A stretch of DNA of 64,000 nt, taken from Chloroflexota bacterium (GTDB lineage: Bacteria; Chloroflexota; Anaerolineae; UBA4142). Location: positions 87,858 through 151,857 of the forward strand of contig JACRBM010000024.1 of NCBI GenBank assembly GCA_016219275.1, written 5' to 3'. Numbering within the stretch: the stretch's first letter is position 1; each line of letters begins with the position of its first letter. The notes below the pieces were generated by a model. The model was not told the DNA's origin. It ran no database searches and saw only the letters and a program-made list of their open reading frames with translations. Shown here in pieces: positions 40,844 through 49,520 of the stretch. The translations under genes and the position numbers were made by a program.

Positions 40844-42388
40844 ATGACAGATTATCTAACCCAACTGCGCGAGATGCGCGAACGCGCTGTGCAAGGCGGC
40901 GGTACGGAACGCATCGCGGCGCAACACAAGCGCGGCAAAATGACCGCGCGCGAACGGCTCGCGCTCTTGCTCGACGAAGGATCGTTTCAAGAACTTGGCG
41001 CGCTCGCCACGCACAACGTCACCGATTTCGGCATGGACGAGCAACGTTTTCCCGGCGATGGCGTCGTCACCGGGTTTGGCAAAATCAGCGGGCGACGCGT
41101 CGCGGTGTTCGCACAAGATTTCACCGTGCTCGGCGGCTCGTTCTCCGAAGTGCAGTCGCACAAGATTTGCCGCATCCAAGACCTCGCGTTGGAAAGCGGC
41201 ATCCCGATCATTGGACTGAACGATTCCGGCGGCGCGCGCATTCAAGAGGGCGTGCGCTCGCTCGCGGCTTATGGCGAAGTGTTCACGCGCAACGTGCTCT
41301 CCTCCGGCGTCATCCCGCAGATTTCGTTGATACTCGGACCCTGCGCCGGCGGTTCGGTCTATTCGCCCGCGCTGACCGATTTCGTGATTATGGCGCAGCG
41401 CACCAGTTTCATGTTCATCACCGGTCCTGAAGTCATCAAAGCGGTGACCGGCGAAGAAGTGAATTTCAACGATCTTGGCGGCACGATGGTGCACAATGCG
41501 AAAAGCGGCGTCGCGCAACTCGTCGCGGAAGACGAGACGCAAGCCATCGAGCTGACCAAACTCTTGTTGAGTTATCTGCCGCAGAACAATACGGAAGACC
41601 CACCCCAGGTCGCGCGCTATGATTCGCCGGACCGCATGGACGAATCGCTCAACACCATCGTTCCACCGAACGAGAACGAACCGTACGATATGCACGAGGT
41701 CATTGACGCGATTGTAGACCCGCGTAGTTTTCTCGAAGTCCATCCGTACTATGCGCGCAGCGCCATCGTCGGTTTCGCGCGGCTCGACGGTTATTCGGTT
41801 GGCATCGTCGCGAATCAACCGGCGCATCTCGCCGGCGTGCTCGACATTGATTCGAGCGACAAGGTCGCGCGCTTTGTGCGTATCTGCGACGCGTTCAACA
41901 TTCCGGTTGTCACGTTCGTGGACACGCCGGGTTATTTGCCGGGCGTGGATCAAGAACATTACGGCATCATTCGCCACGGGGCGAAAGTGATCTACGCGTT
42001 TTGCGAAGCGACCGTGCCGAAAATTTCGGTCGTCACGCGCAAAGCGATCGGCGGCGCGTACATCGCGATGAGTTCGCGGCAGATGCGCTGTGACCTCGCG
42101 TTTGCCTGGCCCTCCGCGCAGATCGCGGTGATGGGCGCGGATGGCGCGGTGCGCATCTTGCGCCGCCGCGAAATTACATCGTCGAGCGATCCCAAATCAG
42201 TGGAAGGTCAATTCATTCAAGAGTATCGCGAAAAATTCTTCAACCCGTACACCGCCGCGAACCTGGGACAGATTGACGAGGTGATCGAGCCAAAGGAAAC
42301 GCGCCCGCACTTGATTCGCGCGCTCGAAGTGCTTCGCACCAAAGTCAAACAGAATCCACCGAAGAAGCATGGACTGATGCCGGTCTAG
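40844..42388 (+). CDS. mmdA: Methylmalonyl-CoA decarboxylase alpha (carboxyltransferase) subunit
   Basis: 514 residues of the acyl-CoA carboxyltransferase family. Seen: GKMTARERLALLLDEGSF, LNDSGGARIQEGV, PCAGGSVYSPALTDF, and VDTPGYLPGVDQEHYGIIRHGAK. Moves the carboxyl group from methylmalonyl-CoA (or a related acyl-CoA) to biotin; the following gamma-type, biotin and beta genes favour a decarboxylase over a propionyl-CoA carboxylase. Ribosome site AAGGAG. Confidence 0.88.
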   Translation: MTDYLTQLREMRERAVQGGGTERIAAQHKRGKMTARERLALLLDEGSFQELGALATHNVTDFGMDEQRFPGDGVVTGFGKISGRRVAVFAQDFTVLGGSFSEVQSHKICRIQDLALESGIPIIGLNDSGGARIQEGVRSLAAYGEVFTRNVLSSGVIPQISLILGPCAGGSVYSPALTDFVIMAQRTSFMFITGPEVIKAVTGEEVNFNDLGGTMVHNAKSGVAQLVAEDETQAIELTKLLLSYLPQNNTEDPPQVARYDSPDRMDESLNTIVPPNENEPYDMHEVIDAIVDPRSFLEVHPYYARSAIVGFARLDGYSVGIVANQPAHLAGVLDIDSSDKVARFVRICDAFNIPVVTFVDTPGYLPGVDQEHYGIIRHGAKVIYAFCEATVPKISVVTRKAIGGAYIAMSSRQMRCDLAFAWPSAQIAVMGADGAVRILRRREITSSSDPKSVEGQFIQEYREKFFNPYTAANLGQIDEVIEPKETRPHLIRALEVLRTKVKQNPPKKHGLMPV

Positions 42389-42390
42389 TT

Positions 42391-42501
42391 CGGAATTCAG
42401 AATTCAGTATTCGGTATTCAGTATTCGGCGCACTGAACACTGGACACTGAATACTGAACACTGGACACTGAATACTGAACACTGGACACTGGACACTAAA
42501 T
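42391..42501. repeat. Large mirrored heptanucleotide array between mmdA and the OadG-like gene
   Basis: Left: five AATTCAG/TATTCGG units. Right: ten units CTGAACA, CTGGACA and CTGAATA in strict seven-base phase. The halves are complementary. It ends directly at the next ATG and leaves no Shine-Dalgarno sequence there. Confidence 0.88.
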
Positions 42502-42840
42502 ATGGAATCAATCAACATCGGATTACAACTCACCCTCTACGGCATGGGCTTGGTGTTCTCACTGCTCGGCGTAATGGCGCTGGGCATCGCGCTGATCACA
42601 CGCTTGGATCGCGGCAAGACCCAGGTCACCAAAGCGCCCGCCCTGTTGTACCCGCCTGGGTTGGACGCGGACACCGTCGCCGCCATCACGATTGCGGTCA
42701 TGTCGCATCGCATTCATCTGCGCCAGCAAGCCGCGCCGGCGGTGCGCGAGCACAAACCTGGCACGCTCCCCAGCCGGTGGGTCGGCGTGGGGCGCACGTT
42801 ACAAAATTCGAATTGGCAACCCGGTCGGAGGACGCGATGA
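42502..42840 (+). CDS. OadG-like small membrane subunit of the decarboxylase
   Basis: 112 residues with one N-terminal membrane helix (LTLYGMGLVFSLLGVMALGIAL) as in OadG/MmdD subunits, which tether the catalytic and membrane parts. The soluble tail is Arg/Pro-rich. No ribosome site, since the heptamer array reaches the ATG. Stop overlaps the next start (ATGA). Confidence 0.8.
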   Translation: MESINIGLQLTLYGMGLVFSLLGVMALGIALITRLDRGKTQVTKAPALLYPPGLDADTVAAITIAVMSHRIHLRQQAAPAVREHKPGTLPSRWVGVGRTLQNSNWQPGRRTR

Positions 42841-43361
42841 GACGCTACAAATTGCAAATCAAGGACAAGGAATACACGATTGACGTGCAAGACCTTTCGG
42901 CGAACGAGTTTCGCGTGATGCTGAACGACCAGGCATTCGACGTGCAACTCTCTGCCGCGCAAGAACTGCTCGGCGCGACTATCACGCCGCAAATCTCGCC
43001 GGTGAATGCGGCGGACGAAAGCGCGATTGAACGACCCGCCACGTCGTATCATCCGCCATCGCTCGACGTATTGGGTAGCGTGCGCCTCGCACCCGCACCC
43101 GCGCTCCCGCCGACGCCGCGCACGAGCGCGAATGGCGCGAGTCAGGAGATTACCGCGCCGATGCCGGGCACGATCCTCACGGTTGAAGTCAAACCGGGCG
43201 ATGCCGTAACGCACGGACAAACCGTGTGCATTCTCGAAGCGATGAAAATGAAAAACGCGATTCGCTCGCCGCGCGATGCGACGGTTGCCGAAGTGATCGC
43301 GCAAGCCGGGCAAGCAGTGCGCTACGGCGATGTGCTCGTCCGGTTCGAGGAGGGTAAGTGA
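42837..43361 (+). CDS. Biotin carrier subunit of the decarboxylase
   Basis: 174 residues. N-terminal beta domain (LQIKDKEYTIDVQDL), an Ala/Pro linker (about 80-105), and a biotinyl domain with the biotin lysine in ILEAMKMKN. Swings carboxyl groups between the alpha and beta subunits. Overlaps both neighbours by four bases. Confidence 0.9.
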   Translation: MRRYKLQIKDKEYTIDVQDLSANEFRVMLNDQAFDVQLSAAQELLGATITPQISPVNAADESAIERPATSYHPPSLDVLGSVRLAPAPALPPTPRTSANGASQEITAPMPGTILTVEVKPGDAVTHGQTVCILEAMKMKNAIRSPRDATVAEVIAQAGQAVRYGDVLVRFEEGK

Positions 43362-44476
43362 GCGTCTCCTTCGATCAACTTCTCCAAGGCATCCAAGGTC
43401 TCACGCTTGGCTCGGCATTGATGATGGCAATCGGCGGCGTGTTGCTCTATCTCGCGATCGCGAAAGAGTACGAACCGATGCTCCTCCTGCCGATTGGCGC
43501 GGGCGCGATCTTCGCCAACTTGCCGCTTTCGCCGATGATTCAGGATGAGGGTCTGCTCACCATTCTGAAACAAGCCGGCGTCGAGAACGAACTATTTCCG
43601 CTGTTGATTTTCATCGGCATCGGCGCGATGACCGATTTCGGTCCGCTCCTCGAAAACCCGCGCATGATGCTGATCGGCGCGGCGGGGCAGTTTGGAATTT
43701 TCGGCACGTTGATGCTTGCGTTGCTGTTGGGCTATAATCTCAACGAAGCCGCCTCCATCGGCATCATCGGCGCAATTGATGGACCGACTTCGATCTATGT
43801 GAGCAATCTGCTCGCGCCGCACTTGCTCGGACCGATCACCGTGTGCGCGTACAGTTACATGTCGCTCGTGCCAATCATCCAGCCGCCGATCATGCGTTTG
43901 CTCACGAGCAAAACCGAGCGCGCGATTCGCATGCCGTACTCGCAACGCGTGATCAGCCGGCGCACGCGCATTCTGTTTCCGCTCATCGTCATCGTCGTCG
44001 TCGGGACGCTCGTGCCGATGGCGTTGCCGTTGATCGGCACGTTGATGCTCGGCAACTTGATGCGCGAGTCCGGCGTCGTCGAACGGTTGACCGGCGCGTC
44101 GTCGAAAGAAATCGCGAACATCGTCACGCTGTTCCTGGGTCTGGCGGTCGGCTCGACGATGAGTGCAGACGCGTTCTTGCGCGTGCAAACGCTCGGCATC
44201 CTCGCGTTGGGGCTGGTCGCGTTTTGTCTCGACATCGCGATGGGGTTGATGTTCGCTAAATTCTTGAATCTGCTCAGTCGCGGTCACTTCAATCCGTTGA
44301 TCGGCGCGGCAGGCATCAGCGCGTTTCCGATGGCGGCGCGCGTCGTGCAAAAGATCGGGCAGGAAGAGGACTTTGAAAATTTCTTGTTGATGCACGCGAT
44401 GGGCGCGAACGCGTCCGGTCAAATCGCGAGCGTCATCGCCGGCGGCGTGTTGCTCGCGTTGATGGGCGCGCGATAA
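43358..44476 (+). CDS. Na+-translocating decarboxylase beta subunit
   Basis: 372 residues with about ten membrane segments, OadB/MmdB/GcdB family. Decarboxylates biotin-bound CO2 and exports Na+. The functional Asp is in IGIIGAIDGPTSIYVSN, and VGSTMSADAFL and NPLIGAAGISAFPMAARV are family blocks. GTG start overlapping the upstream stop (GTGA). The set conserves energy as a sodium gradient. Confidence 0.92.
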   Translation: MSVSFDQLLQGIQGLTLGSALMMAIGGVLLYLAIAKEYEPMLLLPIGAGAIFANLPLSPMIQDEGLLTILKQAGVENELFPLLIFIGIGAMTDFGPLLENPRMMLIGAAGQFGIFGTLMLALLLGYNLNEAASIGIIGAIDGPTSIYVSNLLAPHLLGPITVCAYSYMSLVPIIQPPIMRLLTSKTERAIRMPYSQRVISRRTRILFPLIVIVVVGTLVPMALPLIGTLMLGNLMRESGVVERLTGASSKEIANIVTLFLGLAVGSTMSADAFLRVQTLGILALGLVAFCLDIAMGLMFAKFLNLLSRGHFNPLIGAAGISAFPMAARVVQKIGQEEDFENFLLMHAMGANASGQIASVIAGGVLLALMGAR

Positions 44477-44494
44477 TCATGACAAAATCTAATA

Positions 44495-44543
44495 GGACGC
44501 GGATGAAAAAATTATCCGCGTTTGTCCGCGTCCATCTGCGTCC
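44495..44543. repeat. Palindromic CGCGGAT element
   Basis: GGACGCGGATGAAAA, ATTATCCGCG, TTTGTCCGCGTCC and ATCTGCGTCC. Similar ACGCGGATAA units occur at 24692-24718, and TCCGCGAATAA in the element at 63860. Confidence 0.6.
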
Positions 44544-44597
44544 AAAATTGCCCGGTTTGGTTCCGACTCGACCAAGTTAGGACACACGGAAACTAAA

Positions 44598-44637
44598 AGA
44601 GCGATGCGGGGATTTTCTCCGCATCGCTCTTTGTTTT
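44598..44637. terminator. Bidirectional terminator
   Basis: A perfect 12-bp stem AGAGCGATGCGG/CCGCATCGCTCT, then TTTGTTTTC. It lies between the converging decarboxylase and cytochrome operons. Confidence 0.88.
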
Positions 44638-44649
44638 CAAGCAACTTGA

Positions 44650-46260
44650 CTACGGCAATTTATGGCACGCGACACACGTGGCATCCGCGCGTCCGGCGTG
44701 GTCTGCCGGATTTTTCGGACCGCTCGCGCCGGTCTCGTGACACACGTTGCAGATCGCGCGTCCCGCGTGACTGGCTGGGAGTACTTTCGCTACACCCGCG
44801 CCGCCGGCAGGCGCTGTGGTGGCAGACGGTTTCGTCGCGGCAGGCGCGGCGCCGGTCGCGGGTGCAACGGTAGGTTTCGCGGCGGCGGTTGGTACGGTAG
44901 TTCCAGCACCGGTCGTGGGCGCAACGGATGGTTTTGCCGCGGCAGTCGGCGCAACAGTCGCGGCGCCGGTCGTTGGAGCGACAGCGGGTTTCGCGGCGGC
45001 AGTCGGCGCGGCAGGCACGGCGCTACTCGCCGGCTTGTGGCACGCGCTGCACGTCGCATCTGCGCGTCCGGCATGGTCCGCCGGATTCTTGGGACCGGCA
45101 ACGCCGGTTTCGTGACACACGTTGCACGTGGTGCGTCCATCATGCGTAGCGGGGAGTGGCTTGATGCCACCGCTCGTGGCAGGCGCACTCACTGGCGGTG
45201 TCGCGCCCGCTATCGGTGTTGCAACGCCAGTAGAAAGTTTGTGGCACGCGCTACACGTCGCGTCCGCGCGTCCGGCGTGATCCGCCGGATTCTTGGGTCC
45301 GGCGATGCCGGCTTCGTGACACACATTGCATTGCGTTCGCCCGACGTGGCTTTCCGTCAACGGCTTGGGCGCGGCAATGACCGGCGCAACCGTCGCGCCC
45401 GCGCGCAAGGTGGGCGTTGGTGTGATCGGCGAGAATACCTGGACATCCGCGCGGCGCGGCAAGGTCGTGATCGCCGTTTGTTCGTACGTGGTGAAAAAGT
45501 AGACGCCGAGGAGCATCACAACACTAAAGCCCAACGCGATCGGGATGAAGAGGCGCTCGCGTTGTTTGACCACCTCAGCCGGCGGACGCTTGTCGGTTTT
45601 ACCCTGGTGCAGCCGTTCAAGTTCCAAGCCATGTTCTTCTTCCATTTGATGTTCCGGCATCTTGCCGGTGAACATGGCGCGATTGAACATCTTGATGTGA
45701 ACATTGTAAAAGTGCCAGATGAGAATCGCGAGCACGGCGAGGAGCGCTTCGCCCCCATGCGCGGCTTTGGCGGCGGGAATCAAATCGCCGGGGACGAAGC
45801 GCGCGGTGTTGATCGGGTTCCACATCATAAACCCGGTCAGCGCCATCACGACCGTGCCCCACACGAACGCCCAGTACTCGAACTTTTCGCCAAAGTTGAA
45901 GCGGTCGAACTTGGGATGTTCTTTCGTCAAACCAAGGTTGTAGCGAATCGCGTCGAGCGCGTCGAGCACATCGTCAAAACGCGGGAACATCGTCCAGCGC
46001 ACGCGGACGACGTAAATTTTGTAGGCGATGGCGACGATATGATAGATCGAACCAAGCACCATCACCACGGCGGCAAGGTGATGAATCAGGCGCACGAATT
46101 CGATGCCGCCCATGATCTGGATCATCTGCTCCGCCCAGGCATTGCCGACGAATTTTTGCGGCAAGCCGGTGACGGCGAGAATCGTAAACGACGCGAACAT
46201 GATCCAGTGTTCGACGCGTTGCGCCGGGGAAAAGCGTGGATATTGTTTTTGCTCCGCCAT
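44650..46260 (-). CDS. Cytochrome b membrane subunit fused to six c-type heme sites
   Basis: 536 residues. Residues 1-260 resemble the FdnI/HyaC-type cytochrome b: RVEHWI with His18, LIHHLAAVV (His60/61) and LIWHFYNVHI (His183/188), plus a fifth helix at about 238-258. From 303 on come three copies of a module H-x-GR-x-x-CNVCHE...GPKNPADHAGRADATCxACHK, each with two CxxCH sites, separated by long Ala/Pro/Thr stretches. It would pass electrons between quinone and extracytoplasmic hemes. The fusion is unusual. It starts three bases after the multiheme cytochrome gene. Confidence 0.85.
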   Translation of the reverse strand: MAEQKQYPRFSPAQRVEHWIMFASFTILAVTGLPQKFVGNAWAEQMIQIMGGIEFVRLIHHLAAVVMVLGSIYHIVAIAYKIYVVRVRWTMFPRFDDVLDALDAIRYNLGLTKEHPKFDRFNFGEKFEYWAFVWGTVVMALTGFMMWNPINTARFVPGDLIPAAKAAHGGEALLAVLAILIWHFYNVHIKMFNRAMFTGKMPEHQMEEEHGLELERLHQGKTDKRPPAEVVKQRERLFIPIALGFSVVMLLGVYFFTTYEQTAITTLPRRADVQVFSPITPTPTLRAGATVAPVIAAPKPLTESHVGRTQCNVCHEAGIAGPKNPADHAGRADATCSACHKLSTGVATPIAGATPPVSAPATSGGIKPLPATHDGRTTCNVCHETGVAGPKNPADHAGRADATCSACHKPASSAVPAAPTAAAKPAVAPTTGAATVAPTAAAKPSVAPTTGAGTTVPTAAAKPTVAPATGAAPAATKPSATTAPAGGAGVAKVLPASHAGRAICNVCHETGASGPKNPADHAGRADATCVACHKLP

Positions 46261-46263
46261 GAT

Positions 46264-47382
46264 TTACGCTCCTCCGTTTTTGTTGAAACGATTGATAATA
46301 CGGCGCGCGAGATCGAGCGCGATAAACCCGAGCATACCGCCAATCGTCACGGGAATGAGAATGGTGTAAAACAGATTCACATAGTACATGGCTGGGAAGC
46401 GTTCGGGGCTGGCATCATAGTGACTGAGCCACGACGCCGGAAAATTCGTCGTCGCGTCGGGGTGACATTGCTGGCACGTCTTGAGCAAATTCTGTCGAAA
46501 GACCGTGGATTGCGGATCGTCAATTTTCTTGATGTTGTGGACGCCATGACAATCGAAGCAGACGGCTTTGTTCGTAGGATGGTCGGGTGACTGTTTCTCG
46601 AACAACTCGACGGTCGTGCCGTGAAAGTCGGCGACGTAACTATTCATCACGTTCGTCGAAATCCGGTACTTGTTCATCAACGCTTTGTTCGTGTGACACT
46701 TGGCGCAAATCTCCGGCGACTTGAGCCGAAATTGCGCGGTGAGCGGATCGCCGATGTTGTGAACGCCGTGGCATTCGACGCACGTCGGCACGTCGAGATT
46801 GTTTTCGGTAATCAACGCCGAACCGTGAATGCTGTCTTTGTACTGATTGAAAATCGTGCTATGGCATTTTTGACACGTGGTCGAAATGCGCGCACGGGGT
46901 TGAGCTGGCTTGGAGGAATAGTGCGCGGTGTGGCAGTCGGTGCACACTGGCGCGTCGCGATTGCCGGCGGCGAGTTCGGTCGCGTGCACCGAGTCGAGCG
47001 TCTTTTTGAATTGGTCACCGTGACACTGCCGACACAGCGTGTACATCTGAATCGAAAAATCGCGCGCGTCCCGCGCGGCAATCGGCGGATGCGGATAGCC
47101 GCTGATATTGGTATGGCACGCGGTACACCGTTGTCCTTGCTTGCCATGCACGGATGCGTTGAACGCGGCGGCATCCACGAACATGGGCAGACTATCACCG
47201 TTCGGTAATTTGAGCACCAATTGCCGATTCGAATGGCACGCCAAGCACACTTGATTTTCGATTTCCGCAGCGGGCGGCGGAGCGTCCGGCGGACCGCCGG
47301 CATTCGCCGACGGCGCATGGAAGAGAGCGAGACCGATGAGCATGCCTAGCCCTGCGATGAATCCGATCATGCGTAATTGCAT
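46264..47382 (-). CDS. Nonaheme cytochrome c, membrane-anchored
   Basis: 372 residues. Signal peptide (hydrophobic FIAGLGMLIGLALF, cleavage near SANA), nine CxxCH motifs (CLACH, CTACH, CRQCH, CTDCH, CQKCH, CVECH, CAKCH, CFDCH, CQQCH) and a C-terminal membrane helix (LFYTILIPVTIGGMLGFIALDL). Probably an electron-transfer cytochrome on the outer face of the membrane; it has no recognised catalytic site. ATG at 47382 with GAGAGG. First gene of a two-gene operon with the cytochrome b fusion. Confidence 0.88.
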   Translation of the reverse strand: MQLRMIGFIAGLGMLIGLALFHAPSANAGGPPDAPPPAAEIENQVCLACHSNRQLVLKLPNGDSLPMFVDAAAFNASVHGKQGQRCTACHTNISGYPHPPIAARDARDFSIQMYTLCRQCHGDQFKKTLDSVHATELAAGNRDAPVCTDCHTAHYSSKPAQPRARISTTCQKCHSTIFNQYKDSIHGSALITENNLDVPTCVECHGVHNIGDPLTAQFRLKSPEICAKCHTNKALMNKYRISTNVMNSYVADFHGTTVELFEKQSPDHPTNKAVCFDCHGVHNIKKIDDPQSTVFRQNLLKTCQQCHPDATTNFPASWLSHYDASPERFPAMYYVNLFYTILIPVTIGGMLGFIALDLARRIINRFNKNGGA

Positions 47383-47397
47383 AGACCTCTCCCGAAT

Positions 47398-47436
47398 AAA
47401 AAATGCCTTTCCGCTCGCGTGGCAAACGGAAAGGCA
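47398..47436 (-). terminator. Hairpin with U-run before the cytochrome operon
   Basis: A 10-bp stem TGCCTTTCCG/CGGAAAGGCA followed on the minus strand by TTTTTTATT, just 16 bases before the cytochrome ATG. It ends the amidase transcript or attenuates the cytochrome operon. The gap 47437-47585 shows no further gene. Confidence 0.65.
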
Positions 47437-47585
47437 ATCATAACCTCTGTCATCCTGACAATACGCGAAAAATGGGCCCATCCACTTTGGTGAACCGCGA
47501 CAGAATGATGTTAAACCGCGCGGGTCAAAATCGTGTAAACTTCAAGTCAAAATTCGGTCAAGGTTTGCGATTATCCGAATATATC

Positions 47586-48977
47586 TTACGCCGGGACAGC
47601 CGGATGGCGGCGATGCCAATCCGTTTCGCGTTGGAAGCGCATACCGAGTTGGAGCAGCGCGTTCTCGCCAAACCGATTGCCGGTCAAAGCGAGCGCAAGC
47701 GGTAAATTTTGCTTGCCGAATCCCATCGGCGCGATGAGCGCGGGCACGCCGCACAGCGCGCCAAGCACGCTATAATTGCCGCGCCGCCGCACGCGCGTTT
47801 TGAGACTCATCTCGAGGGGAATCGCTTCTTCCGTCACCGCCGGCGAAACGAGCGCGTCGAACTGGTCGAAGAGCGCGAGCACATCCCGCGTGATCTGCGC
47901 GCGTTGTTTGAGCGCGCGCGCGTACTCGCCCGGCGCGAGTTGGAGCGATTGACGCAGCGATTGCTTTTGCGACGCGTCCACCAGCAAATCTAGTTTATCG
48001 CTCTTGATAAATTCTTCGTGCGTCGCGAGCGTTTCCGCGTGCAGAATCGTCAGCGCGATATCGCTGTACGGATAGTCGGGCAATTCCACACGCGACAGTT
48101 TCACACCGATTTTCCTGAACACACGCAACGCGTCGTCGAATGCCTTGCCGAGTTCCGGGATGTCGCTGAAATCGGCGGGCAAAACGCCGACGCGAAAATT
48201 GCGGCGCGCGAGGCGCGGCTGGAACTGGAACGCGCGCCCGGTCGTCGGGTCGTTCGCGTCGGGTCCGGCGATGGCTTGCAAAATCCAGCCGCAATCTTCC
48301 GCGCTGCGCGCCATCGGACCGATTTTGTCGAGCGTCCAACCCAACTCCATCGCGCCGGCGCGACTGACTAAGCCCCACGTCGGTCGCAAACCGGTGACAC
48401 CGCAGTACGCCGCGGGCGTGTTGATGCTGCCCCAGGTTTCCGAGCCGAGCGCGAACGGCACGAGACCCGCCGCGACCACGCTGCCCGACCCGGACGACGA
48501 GCCGCCCGACCAGTGATTGACGTTCCACGGATTCAACCCCGGTCCGTGCAACGACGCGGACGCGAATTCGTACCCGCCGCCGCCGGCAAGTTCGACCATC
48601 GCGAGTTTGGCGACGAGCACCGCGCCGGCGTTTTGCAGACGCGTGATAACGGTCGCATCGTAATCGAAAACCTGGTCGCGGTGCGCGGGCGAACCCCAGC
48701 GCGTCGGAATGTTTTTCGTCGCGAGCAAATCCTTCGCACCGTACGGAATTCCCAGCAGGAGCGAAGCATGCTTCGCCCCTACACGCCGCAATGTGTGATC
48801 CGCGCGCCGCGCTTGTTGCCGCGCGAGGTCGCGCGTCAATTCGGCGAGCGCGTGATAGCGCGGTCCGAATTTTTCCAAACGGTCGAGGAAATGCATAGTC
48901 AATTCGACCGACGAAATTTTTTGCGCGTGAAGCAGGCGCGCGAGTTCGCTCGCGGTCAGCCAGTCCAACTCAGGCAT
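47586..48977 (-). CDS. Amidase-signature enzyme
   Basis: 463 residues. Catalytic Lys82 (IPYGAKDLL) and the Ser-rich motif SGGSSSGSGS (157-166) form the Ser-cisSer-Lys triad; GSETWGSINTPAAYCGVTGLRPTWG follows. The family hydrolyses amides (indoleacetamide, glutaminyl-tRNA as GatA, others). No GatB/GatC is nearby, so a stand-alone amidase is more likely. ATG at 48977 lies four bases after the STAS gene's stop. Confidence 0.87.
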   Translation of the reverse strand: MPELDWLTASELARLLHAQKISSVELTMHFLDRLEKFGPRYHALAELTRDLARQQARRADHTLRRVGAKHASLLLGIPYGAKDLLATKNIPTRWGSPAHRDQVFDYDATVITRLQNAGAVLVAKLAMVELAGGGGYEFASASLHGPGLNPWNVNHWSGGSSSGSGSVVAAGLVPFALGSETWGSINTPAAYCGVTGLRPTWGLVSRAGAMELGWTLDKIGPMARSAEDCGWILQAIAGPDANDPTTGRAFQFQPRLARRNFRVGVLPADFSDIPELGKAFDDALRVFRKIGVKLSRVELPDYPYSDIALTILHAETLATHEEFIKSDKLDLLVDASQKQSLRQSLQLAPGEYARALKQRAQITRDVLALFDQFDALVSPAVTEEAIPLEMSLKTRVRRRGNYSVLGALCGVPALIAPMGFGKQNLPLALALTGNRFGENALLQLGMRFQRETDWHRRHPAVPA

Positions 48978-48981
48978 TGGT

Positions 48982-49392
48982 TTACTTCCCCGGTTCAAAC
49001 GAAACGAGCGCGTTTTGGCGATTCGTGTGGATTTCTAGAAACATATCTATCCCGGCAGTCTTGAGCACGTCGAGTACGCGCGGTGTGGGATTGAGCAATT
49101 TGAGATGCTGCGATTTGAATTTGCCGGATGCCAATCCTTGGCTCACGGCGGCGTCGCTCTCATCGGGCGCGTGCGCGCGCACCCAGTTGAAGATTTGATT
49201 GAGCGCGCGCAAGCCGGCGCTGCTCATGTACGGCACGTCGCTCAAGTCGAGCAGAATATAGTGCATCCCGGCTTGAATCGCTTCCTGCACGCGCGTTTGC
49301 AGTTCGCTATAGTTGGACGCGTCCACGTTGCCGTGAATTTGAAAAACGGTGACGGACACGCGGCTGGTTTCCAACGTCGTGGTAATGTTCAT
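48982..49392 (-). CDS. STAS-domain protein (anti-sigma-factor antagonist type)
   Basis: 136 residues. The STAS fold is seen in VFQIHGNVDASNYSELQTRV and the phosphorylation loop DLSDVPYMSSAGLRAL, where the first Ser is the usual kinase target. It may belong to a partner-switching module, but no kinase or sigma factor is near. ATG at 49392 with GGGAGG; predicted promoter upstream. Confidence 0.85.
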   Translation of the reverse strand: MNITTTLETSRVSVTVFQIHGNVDASNYSELQTRVQEAIQAGMHYILLDLSDVPYMSSAGLRALNQIFNWVRAHAPDESDAAVSQGLASGKFKSQHLKLLNPTPRVLDVLKTAGIDMFLEIHTNRQNALVSFEPGK

Positions 49393-49444
49393 TTTTTCCT
49401 CCCTCAGGATATTCATTTTCTGTGATGCAAATTGTAGTGGCGGA

Positions 49445-49472
49445 ATTATAGTCAGTGACGCGGATTTTGCAA
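49445..49472 (-). promoter_or_regulatory. Predicted promoter of the STAS/amidase unit
   Basis: On the minus strand TTGCAA and TATAAT are separated by 16 bases. Start near 49438, about 46 bases before the STAS ATG. Confidence 0.65.
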
Positions 49473-49482
49473 TAGCCGCAAA

Positions 49483-49515
49483 AAGACCCAAAGGGCATGC
49501 AACCCTTTGGGTCTT
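49483..49515 (-). terminator. Intrinsic terminator after the ThiS/MoaD-like gene
   Basis: A perfect 13-bp stem AAGACCCAAAGGG/CCCTTTGGGTCTT followed on the minus strand by TTTTTGCGG. Confidence 0.85.
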
Positions 49516-49520
49516 AACGA

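Noticed and set aside
40856..41977. Long open frame opposite mmdA
   Set aside because: Shadow of GC-rich coding sequence; no start signal and no recognised domain.
42391..42501. Possible CRISPR array
   Set aside because: Units are seven bases in direct tandem without spacers; no cas genes in the window.
44662..46590. 642-codon open frame on the plus strand across the cytochrome genes
   Set aside because: Its composition is Arg/Gly-rich and low in complexity; the opposite strand encodes heme motifs and membrane helices.
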